DNA of 64,000 nt from NCBI RefSeq assembly GCF_017876405.1, contig NZ_JAGINW010000001.1:7949203-8013202 (forward strand), written 5' to 3'. Every line of letters begins with the position of its first letter. Position 1 is the stretch's first letter. Shown here piece after piece: positions 1 through 7,584 of this stretch. Both the position numbers and the translations under genes were made by a program. The notes beneath the pieces are model-generated. The model was not told the origin of the DNA and ran no database searches. It saw nothing but the letters and a program-made list of their open reading frames with translations. Source of the stretch: Kibdelosporangium banguiense. Its GTDB lineage: Bacteria; Actinomycetota; Actinomycetes; Mycobacteriales; Pseudonocardiaceae.

Positions 1-2
1 GC

Positions 3-1244
3 GCCCAGCGCACGGGTACCTTCCCAGGCTCCACCGGCAGCAAGGGCCACGAGGTGCAGGACGCCAACACGTTCGCCTCGTGGGGCGTGGACTACCTGAA
101 GTACGACTGGTGCTCACCTGAAGGCACCCGCGACCAGCAGGTCGCGCAGTTCACGCTGATGCGCGACGCGCTGCGTGCCACCGGACGGCCGATTGTCTAC
201 AGCATCAACCCCAACAGCTATCACGCGATCACCGGCGCGGACTACAACTGGGGCGAGGTCGCAGACCTGTGGCGGACGACCGAGGACCTGCTCGACATAT
301 GGCAGAACGGCAACAGCAACAGCTACCCGATGGGCGTGGGCAACGTCGTTGACGTCAACGCGCCACTCGCCGCACAGGCAGGCCCGCGTCACTGGAATGA
401 CCCGGACATGCTCGTGGTCGGCAGGCCCGGCCTCACACTGACCGAATCGCGCTCGCACTTCGCGTTGTGGGCGTTGATGGCCGCGCCGCTGATGGCAGGC
501 AACGATATCCGCACCATGTCGGCCGATGTGAGCGCGATCCTGCGCAACGAGCGGCTCATCGCGGTCAACCAGGACCAGTTGGGTGCCGGAGGCCGCCGGG
601 TGCGTGACGACGGCGCGACCGAGGTGTTCGCCAAGCCGCTGCGCGACGGATCGGTAGCGGTCGGGCTGTTCAACCGTGGCAGCGGCAGCACCTCCATCAG
701 CACCACGGCCGCGCAGATCGGCTTGAGCGGCGACTCGTTCACCGTCACAGACCTGTGGACCGGCGGCACGTCCTCCTCGACCGGGGCGATCTCCGCGAAC
801 GTGCCCGCGCACGGTGTAGCCGCGTTCCGCGTCAGCGGCGGTACCCCGATGGCCAGCACCACCGCCGTGTTGCGCAGCGTCGCTGCCAACCGCTGCGTGG
901 ACGTCGAGAAGGCATCCACCGCACCCGGCGCCACCGTGCTGATCTGGGACTGCCACAACGCCGCGAACCAGCTGTGGACCAGTTGGGCCGGTGGAGAGGT
1001 GCGCGTGTTCGGCAACCTGTGCCTGGACGCCTACGAGCAGGGCACCACTCCCGGCACGCGGGTGATCACCTGGACCTGCAACGGCCAGAACAACCAGAAG
1101 TGGACACTCGGCTCCGACGGCACGATCCGCTCTGTCCACTCCGGGCTCTGTCTGGACGTTTCCGGCGGCGCCACCGCCAACGGCACACCGTTGGTCCTGT
1201 CGACCTGTCAGGGCAACGCGAATCAGCGGTGGACCAGGTCCTGA
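3..1244 (+). CDS. Alpha-galactosidase, GH27, with C-terminal ricin-type lectin domain (5' end outside window)
   Basis: Secreted-type enzyme expected to release terminal alpha-galactose. The reading frame is open from base 3, so the signal peptide and N-terminus lie upstream of the window. The first visible codons match the GH27 barrel: the Asp of YLKYDWC is the expected nucleophile, the Asp of WRTTEDL the expected acid/base, and NDPDML is a conserved GH27 motif. A beta-sandwich segment follows. The last ~125 residues form a ricin-B/CBM13 beta-trefoil with three QxW repeats (NQLW, NQKW, NQRW), which should bind a galactose- or xylose-containing polymer. A hairpin terminator follows 12 bases after the stop, so it is probably the last gene of its transcript. 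The family call is secure; the exact substrate is inferred. Confidence 0.93.
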   Translation, partial: AQRTGTFPGSTGSKGHEVQDANTFASWGVDYLKYDWCSPEGTRDQQVAQFTLMRDALRATGRPIVYSINPNSYHAITGADYNWGEVADLWRTTEDLLDIWQNGNSNSYPMGVGNVVDVNAPLAAQAGPRHWNDPDMLVVGRPGLTLTESRSHFALWALMAAPLMAGNDIRTMSADVSAILRNERLIAVNQDQLGAGGRRVRDDGATEVFAKPLRDGSVAVGLFNRGSGSTSISTTAAQIGLSGDSFTVTDLWTGGTSSSTGAISANVPAHGVAAFRVSGGTPMASTTAVLRSVAANRCVDVEKASTAPGATVLIWDCHNAANQLWTSWAGGEVRVFGNLCLDAYEQGTTPGTRVITWTCNGQNNQKWTLGSDGTIRSVHSGLCLDVSGGATANGTPLVLSTCQGNANQRWTRS

Positions 1245-1256
1245 TCGGCCATGCTG

Positions 1257-1284
1257 CCTGTCACCGGGGATCTCCGGTGACAGG
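1257..1284 (+). terminator. Hairpin terminator after the GH27 gene
   Basis: A perfect 11-bp inverted repeat (CCTGTCACCGG and CCGGTGACAGG) is separated by 6 bases. It lies just after the GH27 stop and before the ribosome binding site of the next gene. There is no T tract, which is usual for actinobacterial hairpin terminators. Confidence 0.7.
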
Positions 1285-1339
1285 CGATTGGTTCACTGGT
1301 CTGCCGGGTACCTCCCGAACACGGGAGGAGGAGAACCCG

Positions 1340-2050
1340 ATGACCCGGGCAGGCCGCTCCGAAGACGAAACTCGTGGCACGCTGGCTGCGACGCTCGGTG
1401 AGATCGCGCGTACGTTGCAGGCCGAACCCGATGTCGAGGCGACACTGGCAGCGATCGTGAAAGCCGCCGTGGACCACATCGACGGCGCCGAGCGTGCGGG
1501 GATCTCGCTTGTCGAGCATGGTGGCCGGATCCGCACTGTCGCGCCGACCGACGAGGTGGTCACCGGCATCGACGACCTGCAGTACCGCATAAGACAGGGC
1601 CCGTGTGTGGACGCGATCACCGAGCACGCCACCTACCGCACCGGCGACTTGGCCGAAGAGAGCCGCCGCTGGCCTGATCTCGCGCCTGCCGCCGCGGAGA
1701 TGGGCGTGCGGTCGATGTTGTCCTACCGGCTGTTCGTCACCGACACCACTCTCGGTGCCCTCAACCTCTACGCCACCCAGCGGAACGCGTTCAGCGACCA
1801 GACCGAGCAGGACGGCCGCATGTTCGCCACCCATGCCGCGATCGCGCTCGTCGGTGCCCAGAAGCAAGCCCATCTCCACGCTGCTCTGGAAAATCGCGAC
1901 ATCATCGGTATGGCCAAAGGAATACTGATGGAACGCCACCGGGTCGATCCCGCTCAGGCCTTCCGGATACTGGTCGAGGCCTCCCAGCACGCCAACATGA
2001 AACTCCACCAGGTCGCCACCCTGCTTGTCACTGACCGTAACGATCTGTGA
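1340..2050 (+). CDS. GAF and ANTAR domain transcription antitermination regulator
   Basis: Predicted 236-aa cytoplasmic regulator. A GAF sensor domain spans about residues 30-165 and an ANTAR RNA-binding domain about 175-232 (MAKGILMERHRVDPAQAF is typical ANTAR sequence). ANTAR proteins bind paired RNA hairpins and prevent termination; the GAF part would sense a small ligand or redox state. The ATG at 1340 is chosen because GGAGGAG lies 8-14 bases upstream; the frame is open further upstream, but that part only shadows the GH27 gene. No target hairpin pair is obvious next to it. It is a stand-alone gene, separated from the GH27 gene by a terminator. The domain assignment is solid, the signal unknown. 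Confidence 0.9.
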   Translation: MTRAGRSEDETRGTLAATLGEIARTLQAEPDVEATLAAIVKAAVDHIDGAERAGISLVEHGGRIRTVAPTDEVVTGIDDLQYRIRQGPCVDAITEHATYRTGDLAEESRRWPDLAPAAAEMGVRSMLSYRLFVTDTTLGALNLYATQRNAFSDQTEQDGRMFATHAAIALVGAQKQAHLHAALENRDIIGMAKGILMERHRVDPAQAFRILVEASQHANMKLHQVATLLVTDRNDL

Positions 2051-2089
2051 ACCGGGTTCGGGCGATGATCAAACGGGTAGCCGGGACGA

Positions 2090-3220
2090 ATGGCTTCTCG
2101 TGTCTGGAGACGGATTGCCCGGGCCGGTGGGAGATTCGCGCTCGCACCGCTGAGATGGCTGAAAAGAGCGATGCGCGGCATCGGGCCGGAACGTCCCGCG
2201 CTTGTCCAGGCGGTGAAGGCGGCGTTGGCCGCGGTGCTGGCCTGGCTGGCGGCAGCACAGCTGTTCGATCTGGCACAACCGTTTCTGGCTCCGTGGGCCG
2301 CGGTGTTCATCGTGGAGGCGACGGTGTATCGCTCACTGCGCTCGGCGGGACAACAGGTTGCCGCAGTGGGGATCGCGGTGTTGCTCGCAGCGCTCGTCGA
2401 AGCCGTTGTGCCGTGGCAGGTTCTCGGCATGGCCGTGGCGGTGCTTGCCGGCCTGCTGATCGGTCAGGGACGTTGGTTCGGTGACAGTGGGCCGTGGATC
2501 GGGATCACCGCTCTGCTGCTGATCACCTGGGGCACTGTCACGCAGAGCACGTTGCTGGTCGACCGGCTGATCGAGACCGTGCTCGGAGTCGCGGTCGGTC
2601 TCGCAGTGAACGCACTGGTGTTCCCACCCGTCTACGGCGTCCGCGCGCAGAAGGTGACCTGGCGTCTCGCATCGGACATGGCCGAGTTACTGGAGGAAAT
2701 GGCTGAGGCGTTGCGCGGCGACGTACTGCCCGACGGCACCGAGAGCTGGACAAGGCGGGCCAGCGAGGCACTGGTCCTTGTGCGACAGGCAGAACACACG
2801 ATTGAGCTGAGCCGGGAAAGCCGTCGGCTGAACGTGCGCCAGCCGGCGTTCCTGTTCAGGACTCCACACGACGAGCGTCAGGCCATCCTGATCGGTCTGC
2901 GCAGCACTTGGCCGTATATAGCCGAAATCGCTCAAACTCTGCGTACGACCGCGGGGCGGGTACGCCCCTTTGATTCCCCGGATTCGGCTTCCCTGAAGGC
3001 GTTCGCCACTTTGCTTGACCGAATGGCCGCCGTGGTGCGGCTTCGTGCCGAAGGGACAGGCTCGAAAGCCAAGTTCGAGTGTGTCCTCGATCAGACCCGT
3101 GCGGCATTGGACGACATCACCGACCGCTTGCAGGACACGCGCTCGTTCGGCCCAGCCACAGGTCTGGCCGGCATGGTCCTGCCCGCCCGGCACGCGTTGC
3201 GCGAACTCACCGCAGCATGA
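2090..3220 (+). CDS. FUSC/aromatic acid exporter-like membrane protein
   Basis: 376-aa integral membrane protein. The first ~190 residues hold a basic cytoplasmic start followed by about six hydrophobic helices (for example around AALAAVLAWLAAAQLF and VLGMAVAVLAGLLIG). The C-terminal half is soluble and helical. This is the layout of FUSC/ArAE-family proteins, some of which export aromatic acids. Length suits a half-size actinobacterial member. Only 39 bases separate it from the GAF-ANTAR gene, so co-transcription is possible. The transported substrate cannot be inferred; the family call rests on topology and the APWAAVFIVEATVYRS segment. Confidence 0.78.
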   Translation: MASRVWRRIARAGGRFALAPLRWLKRAMRGIGPERPALVQAVKAALAAVLAWLAAAQLFDLAQPFLAPWAAVFIVEATVYRSLRSAGQQVAAVGIAVLLAALVEAVVPWQVLGMAVAVLAGLLIGQGRWFGDSGPWIGITALLLITWGTVTQSTLLVDRLIETVLGVAVGLAVNALVFPPVYGVRAQKVTWRLASDMAELLEEMAEALRGDVLPDGTESWTRRASEALVLVRQAEHTIELSRESRRLNVRQPAFLFRTPHDERQAILIGLRSTWPYIAEIAQTLRTTAGRVRPFDSPDSASLKAFATLLDRMAAVVRLRAEGTGSKAKFECVLDQTRAALDDITDRLQDTRSFGPATGLAGMVLPARHALRELTAA

Positions 3221-3280
3221 AGTTCTGGGGCCCAGCAACTGCCTGAGTCGAACGGGTGGCCCAGGTGGAAGACCATTCGG

Positions 3281-3418
3281 TCAGGCTGTCAGGACCTGGG
3301 GAGAGAGCGTTTCGAGCATGGCATTGGTCCACTTCAGCTGCCGCAGCGTGTGCGGGTGGCAGCGCTTGGTCAGCGCTACGAGATCGGTGTCCTTGACGGC
3401 CTGGGCACCTTGGGCGAG
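3281..3418 (-). pseudogene. C-terminal remnant of an unrecognised gene
   Basis: The minus strand encodes about 42 residues that look like a real C-terminus (GAQAVKDTDLVALTKRCHPH, then a helix ending in LSPQVLTA and a stop). The 5' part of the gene is missing: upstream of about 3418 the sequence becomes the sense strand of a truncated ppx/gppA-like gene. The fragment resembles ends of small helical actinobacterial hypothetical proteins, but I cannot name the family. It is probably not expressed as a protein. Confidence 0.4.
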
Positions 3419-3954
3419 CAGCGGGCCGTCTGCTGGTCCTGGACATCGGGGGCGGCTCGATGGAGATCGTGCTGGGGCGGGACGCCGAGCCGGAGCTCGC
3501 GGTCTCACTTCCGTTGGGTGCGGGCAGGTTGTCCAGAGAATTCCTGTCCGGCGATCCGCCGAGCGCCGGACAGCTCAAATTGCTGCGCAAGCATGTTCGT
3601 GCCACGTTGCGCGAGGTGTCCGACCGCCTGCGATGGGAGGGCGATCACTCCCGGGTGGTGGCCACGTCGAAGACTTTCAAGCAACTCGCCCGGCTGGCGG
3701 GCGCGCCGTCCCAGCGCAAGGGGCCCTTCGTACAGCGGACGTTGGCGCTCAACGACATCGAGGAATGGCTACCCAGGCTGGCCGGCATGTCGGCGAGCAA
3801 ACGCGCCAGGCTGCGCGGAGTGTCGCAGTCACGGGCCCGGCAGATCGTTGCGGGCGCGGTCGTCGCGAAGGTGACGATGGAGGAGCTCGACATAGAACGT
3901 CTGGACGTGAGCCCATGGGCGTTGCGGCGCACATCACTCGGCCCAATCCGGTGA
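3397..3954 (+). pseudogene. 5'-truncated Ppx/GppA phosphatase-family gene
   Basis: From about 3412 the plus strand reads as the second half of an exopolyphosphatase/guanosine pentaphosphatase-type protein: the phosphate-binding loop LLVLDIGGGSMEIVLGRD, then SLPLGAGRL, and a C-terminus with RQIVAGAVVAKV and SPWALRR. The first domain, roughly 120-130 residues including the other ATP-binding loop, is missing, and an in-frame stop occurs at 3394-3396. The first internal ATG (3460) lies beyond the glycine loop and would give a 164-aa fragment. The loss of one actin-like half argues that no active enzyme is made. The truncation point coincides with that of a minus-strand gene remnant, so a deletion or rearrangement joined the two. 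Confidence 0.75.
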
Positions 3955-4146
3955 GAAACATACCGAAAGTCCTGCCCCGGGCGGTCGAGCGGCTGCTCGC
4001 CGCTCAGTGACCCGATACCGGCCGGGCCAGGCCGATCGGCCGCAGCGCATCACAGGCGCGCGACACCCAGTGAACCATTCCAGTAACAGCACTAGATGAC
4101 ATCCGGCTGGGTACTCGGGGAGCAGGATCCCATCAAAGGAGGCACT

Positions 4147-4371
4147 GTGACGAACACCGAGACCGGCTCGGTCACCGGCACCAAGGACAAGAACTACAAC
4201 ATCATCTGGTTCACCGAGGCGTGCCTGAGCAACGCACTGCGCCTGGAGACCTACATCGCCGACGCGGAGCGTGACGGCGACTCCGAACTCGCGGACTTCT
4301 TCCGCCGGGCGCAAGGCGAAAGCCGCAAGGGCGCCGAGCAGGCCAAGGGCATGCTCGCTGCGCGCCTGTAG
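4147..4371 (+). CDS. Small conserved hypothetical protein (74 aa)
   Basis: A GTG start at 4147 has a near-perfect ribosome binding site (AAAGGAGG at 4135-4142), which decides it over an upstream ATG at 4096. The 74-residue product has a short polar N-terminus, then one or two amphipathic helices rich in Glu, Arg and Ala (LSNALRLETYIADAERDGDS, FFRRAQGESRKGAEQ), with no signal peptide or membrane segment. I recognise the general look of small helical proteins common in actinomycetes but no assigned function. A HesB-like gene starts 72 bases downstream in the same direction. Confidence 0.7.
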   Translation: MTNTETGSVTGTKDKNYNIIWFTEACLSNALRLETYIADAERDGDSELADFFRRAQGESRKGAEQAKGMLAARL

Positions 4372-4443
4372 AACTGACGGTTCAGCGAAATTGCACCCTC
4401 CGGCCTGATCTTGAGTCCGCGACTTCGCGAGAGGTGATTCCCG

Positions 4444-4743
4444 ATGCTTGTTCTCACTCCGACAGCCGTCGAGGTGGTCAGCGCCATCACCGCCGCCAGC
4501 AGTCTGCCCGACGCAGCCGGCCTGCGGATCGCGGCGGAGGAAGTCTCGCCGGAGGGGGCAAATCTCGCGGCCGGGCTGGTGAACTGCCCACAGGACGGTG
4601 ACCAGGTCCTTGCGCAGCGAGGAGCGCGCGTGTACCTCGACCAGACTGCGGCGCGGTATCTGGACGACAAGGTGCTCACCGCCGAGCTGGACGCCGACGG
4701 GCGCCCCCGGTTCAGGCTGTCCGAGCCTACTTCGCAGGCTTGA
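4444..4743 (+). CDS. HesB/IscA-like fold protein
   Basis: 99-aa protein with the overall pattern of the HesB/IscA-like (iron-sulfur biosynthesis fold) family in actinobacteria: an N-terminal LTPTAVEVV segment, a GLRIAAEE strand, a GDQVL segment, and a C-terminal VYLDQTAARYLDDKVLTAEL region. Classical IscA scaffolds carry three conserved cysteines. This protein has only one (NCPQD), so iron-sulfur scaffolding is doubtful despite the usual annotation. Its 3' end overlaps the 3' end of a convergent paralogue by 17 bases. A weak GAGAGG motif precedes the ATG. Confidence 0.75.
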   Translation: MLVLTPTAVEVVSAITAASSLPDAAGLRIAAEEVSPEGANLAAGLVNCPQDGDQVLAQRGARVYLDQTAARYLDDKVLTAELDADGRPRFRLSEPTSQA

Positions 4744-5023
4744 GGCGGAACTGCGCGGTTCCATCAAGGGTGTCGTCGACGTCGAGCACGAAGTCGGAAA
4801 CCTGCTCTGCGGTAAGTGAATCGAGCATCACGCGTGCGCCTGTGGCGTCGTCCCGCACCACCTGGTCGAGCTCGTCGGGCATGGGTGCGAACGACATCCC
4901 GAACTTCGGCTGGTCGTTCTCGGGGGCCAGGGCTTCGATCCGCAAGCCCCCGTCGGCGGTCGCACCCTCCCGTTCGGTGAGTGTCCTGATTGCCATCCCG
5001 GCCGCGGGCGTCATTGTCAACAT
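4727..5023 (-). CDS. HesB/IscA-like fold protein, convergent paralogue
   Basis: 98-aa protein starting at the ATG of MLTMTPAAGMAIRTL; the longer open frame upstream is antisense to the glycosylase gene region and unlikely. It shares the layout of the neighbouring plus-strand gene (LTMTPAAGMAI, GLRIEAL, VMLDSLTAEQVSDFVLDV) and contains no cysteine at all, so it cannot hold a cluster in the IscA manner. It lies 4 bases after the start-proximal gene for UdgX on the same strand, so the two are probably co-transcribed. Confidence 0.72.
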   Translation of the reverse strand: MLTMTPAAGMAIRTLTEREGATADGGLRIEALAPENDQPKFGMSFAPMPDELDQVVRDDATGARVMLDSLTAEQVSDFVLDVDDTLDGTAQFRLKPAK

Positions 5024-5027
5024 CTGA

Positions 5028-5606
5028 TCACTCCAAGGCGGTACGTGCGGCGGTGAGGTCGTTGACGAAGTCGCGGTAGGCCGCATCCCGGTCCTCCGCG
5101 CGGAGAACCGCTGATGGATGAACGGTCGCCAACACCCTGGTGGTCGATTCCGGCAAAGTTGATATCTCACCACGGTGACGAGTCACCAGGAATGAAGGCC
5201 CCAGCAAGGACTGGGCCGCGACCGCGCCGAGACACACCACCAGTTCCGGTTTGACCGCTGCCAGTTCCTCCAGCAGCCATGGATGGCAGGCAACGGCTTC
5301 GGTCCGGCTGGGTTTCTGGTGGATGCGGCGTTTGCCGCGTTCGGTGAACTTGAAATGCTTCACCGCGTTGGTCAGGTACACAGTGGACCGATCCAGGCCT
5401 GCGTCGGCGATCGCGGCGGTCAGCAGCCGGCCGGCTGGTCCGACAAACGGCTCACCCGCCTTGTCCTCCTGGTCGCCCGGTTGCTCCCCGACCATCATCA
5501 TCCGTGCGTGCGCCGGACCTTCACCGAAGACGGTTTGAGTAGCGTTCTTGTACAGGTCGCACTGACGGCATGTGCTCGCCGCGCGCCGCAGGCTTGCCAG
5601 ACTCAT
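5028..5606 (-). CDS. udgX: UdgX-type uracil-DNA glycosylase (iron-sulfur, covalent uracil-DNA binder)
   Basis: 192-aa family-4-like uracil-DNA glycosylase. Visible motifs: CRQC at residues 13-16 with C107 and C125 as likely [4Fe-4S] ligands, motif GEQPGDQED at 40-48, TNAVKHF at 79-85, and HPS at 163-165. The diagnostic feature is the loop GKRRIHQKPSR at 91-101: in mycobacterial UdgX the histidine of KRRIH becomes covalently bonded to the abasic sugar after uracil removal, so the enzyme stays on DNA. H96 is the equivalent residue here. The role is protection or signalling at uracil lesions rather than turnover. A HesB-like gene follows 4 bases downstream. Confidence 0.93.
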   Translation of the reverse strand: MSLASLRRAASTCRQCDLYKNATQTVFGEGPAHARMMMVGEQPGDQEDKAGEPFVGPAGRLLTAAIADAGLDRSTVYLTNAVKHFKFTERGKRRIHQKPSRTEAVACHPWLLEELAAVKPELVVCLGAVAAQSLLGPSFLVTRHRGEISTLPESTTRVLATVHPSAVLRAEDRDAAYRDFVNDLTAARTALE

Positions 5607-5744
5607 GTCGTCTCCTCAGCTCATGTGTTCATGTCTGGGGTTACCCAGCCACGCGGCCGTCATAGGAGCGCGGGTGTGTCTTTTTGCCGCAGCGGGTACA
5701 CGCCCAGTGTGTGACCAGCGCCGGGACAAGAAAGGACACAAGCC

Positions 5745-6125
5745 GTGGCCACGTACCACCGCAGCCGGACATTGCACGCGGGCGAGGACCAGGTCTTCGA
5801 ATATCTGGCCGACATCGGAAACCTGCCGAAATACTTCGACCAGATGACCGAGGCAAAACCGGCAGGCGGCGACAAAGTCGACGTCGCAGCCGAAGTACAC
5901 GGCAAAACCGAACAAGGCGAGGCATGGTTCCGCGTCGACCGGACCGCCCGGCGAATCCAGTGGGGTTCACAGAACAGCCCCTACTCCGGCGTCATCGACC
6001 TCCGGGCCGACCAGGACCGGACCATTGTGGACATCGAGCTGCACACCGAACACACCACGGACAACGAAATCGCCCAAGCCCTGGACGCCACCCTCGACCA
6101 CATCCAGCAACAGGTCGAGGACTGA
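5745..6125 (+). CDS. SRPBCC (START/polyketide-cyclase-like) family protein
   Basis: 126-aa cytoplasmic protein. The pattern begins with a strand (TYHRSRTLHAGEDQVFEYLA), continues through a DIGNLPKYFDQM helix-turn and alternating strands, and ends in a long C-terminal helix (EIAQALDATLDHIQQQVED), the helix-grip fold of the SRPBCC superfamily. Such proteins bind a hydrophobic ligand or lipid; no catalytic residues can be assigned. The GTG at 5745 follows an AAAGGA site at about 5730-5736. It is divergent from udgX with 138 bases between the starts. Confidence 0.8.
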   Translation: MATYHRSRTLHAGEDQVFEYLADIGNLPKYFDQMTEAKPAGGDKVDVAAEVHGKTEQGEAWFRVDRTARRIQWGSQNSPYSGVIDLRADQDRTIVDIELHTEHTTDNEIAQALDATLDHIQQQVED

Positions 6126-6391
6126 ACCCGCGGCCGCATCTGGTCACTCGACGGTCAACTGGCCGGCGCTCTCCACATGAGTGCCGGCAGTGGTGCATGT
6201 GGGTGAATTCGACTGGTGTGATGTTCACTCTTTCGGTTCACATTGTGAGCTTGCGGCAACGTCTCCCTTCGGTGGCCCGATGGGGTCAGCGATGAATGTC
6301 GGAGCATGCGCACGATGGGGCGGGCCGGTGCCGTGGGGATTGCTGCCGTGCCGGTCGGCCGCACCTGCTTCATATACGTGTACCTGAGCGG

Positions 6392-7537
6392 ATGAGGCCA
6401 ATGACCGGACGAAGCCCGCGGACCGCGCCCGGCGAGGAAATACCGGGCACCCTCACCGAACCGGCCGCGCGGCCCATGGCTGCCGCTCGCCCGGCCGAAT
6501 CGCCGTCGGCGTCAGGGCCTGCGACGATCCTGGGACTGCAGGCCAGCGGGGGGAATCAGATGGTGAATCGTCTGCTGGCCCAGGAAAGCCGGACTCATGC
6601 CGAGCCGACCGCCCATTCGGCCGGCCGGACAGTGCTGTCGGTGCAGCGCGTGCCCGAACGAGCCGATGTCGGCAGCCGGTACGATTTTTCGACTCGATGT
6701 GGGTGGATCGATTGGGGGCATGCCTCACCGGGCTTGCCGGCGAATCTGATCGACAGGGTCCGCCAAGCGTCGAACGCGTTCGGTGCCACGCCACAACAGG
6801 AGTTCTCCACTCCCGACATGACCTCCACGGCCGCGGGGGTGATTCTCTCCTCGGCGTCCGTGCAGGTACGACTGCTGCGCGCGTTGTCGGCCGACGAGGT
6901 TCTCCAGGTCTCCTTGGCGATCTTCAAGCAGTTGTCGCTCGCCTTCGAGACCCAGCAGCAGTGGACGGACCTGATCGGCTCTTCTTCGTTCTCCCAAGAG
7001 GATCTGCCGTCGAATCTCATCGGCTTCTACATGGCCGCACGCGGGTTCACACGCACCGCGTTGACGCCGATCTGTGGCGTGGTTCCGCAGGAGGCAGCCC
7101 TCACCGAGTTCGACCGCAGGCACGATTTCCGGCGTAACCGCGACTTCACCCCCATCGGGGCCACTGAGCCCTGGCCCGCCGAACTGTCGACCATCGACAG
7201 CGATCAGGCCACAGGTCTGTTCGAGGTCACGTCCATCTCCGTGCGCCAAGGCACGTCGGCGCACAGGCTCGCGCCGGCATACCGGGTCGTGGGAACGGTG
7301 GGCGAAACCGACCTGTTCATCCTGAGCTGGGGTGGCAAGACCTTCACCGAAGCCGACGACCTGCAGGTGAAACCGACCTACGGCTTCCATGAGCAGACCA
7401 GCGGCAGGCATGGGCATGTCGTGATGATCGAAGTCATGCCGAATCGCCCGCAGGATGCCGCCTTGTTCCACCGCCACGGTCTGCAGACGCCGATGCTCAT
7501 GCCTGAGCCCGTTCTCGTCGGCCTCTCCGCTCACTGA
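6392..7537 (+). CDS. Protein with the LQxSGGNxxVxRLL leader motif of injection-system-associated proteins
   Basis: About 381 aa. After a disordered Pro/Ala/Arg-rich start comes ILGLQASGGNQMVNRLL, a variant of the LQRSAGN-type motif found near the N-terminus of many actinobacterial proteins associated with extracellular contractile injection systems and DUF4157-type toxins, then the common LSVQRVP break. The body (from about residue 95) contains CGWIDWGHASPGLP and several helices with a C-terminal HxHGHVVMIE segment, and matches nothing I can name. No signal peptide or membrane helix is visible. The start is uncertain (ATG 6392, 6401 or 6296; none has a strong ribosome binding site). An NLR-like gene begins 47 bases downstream on the same strand. 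Function is unknown. Confidence 0.62.
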   Translation: MRPMTGRSPRTAPGEEIPGTLTEPAARPMAAARPAESPSASGPATILGLQASGGNQMVNRLLAQESRTHAEPTAHSAGRTVLSVQRVPERADVGSRYDFSTRCGWIDWGHASPGLPANLIDRVRQASNAFGATPQQEFSTPDMTSTAAGVILSSASVQVRLLRALSADEVLQVSLAIFKQLSLAFETQQQWTDLIGSSSFSQEDLPSNLIGFYMAARGFTRTALTPICGVVPQEAALTEFDRRHDFRRNRDFTPIGATEPWPAELSTIDSDQATGLFEVTSISVRQGTSAHRLAPAYRVVGTVGETDLFILSWGGKTFTEADDLQVKPTYGFHEQTSGRHGHVVMIEVMPNRPQDAALFHRHGLQTPMLMPEPVLVGLSAH

Positions 7538-7584
7538 ACGACCGGCTACCCTGTGATGACCGCGATTGCCACCTGGAGGGTGCG

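Noticed and set aside
114..1139. Long minus-strand open frame opposite the GH27 gene
   Set aside because: Antisense shadow of a clearly coding GC-rich gene; composition lacks real protein character and no ribosome binding site is seen.
6126..6391. Gap of 266 bases between the SRPBCC gene and the injection-associated gene, checked for a small gene
   Set aside because: The short open frame at 6181-6387 has no ribosome binding site and no protein-like composition; nothing else was supported.
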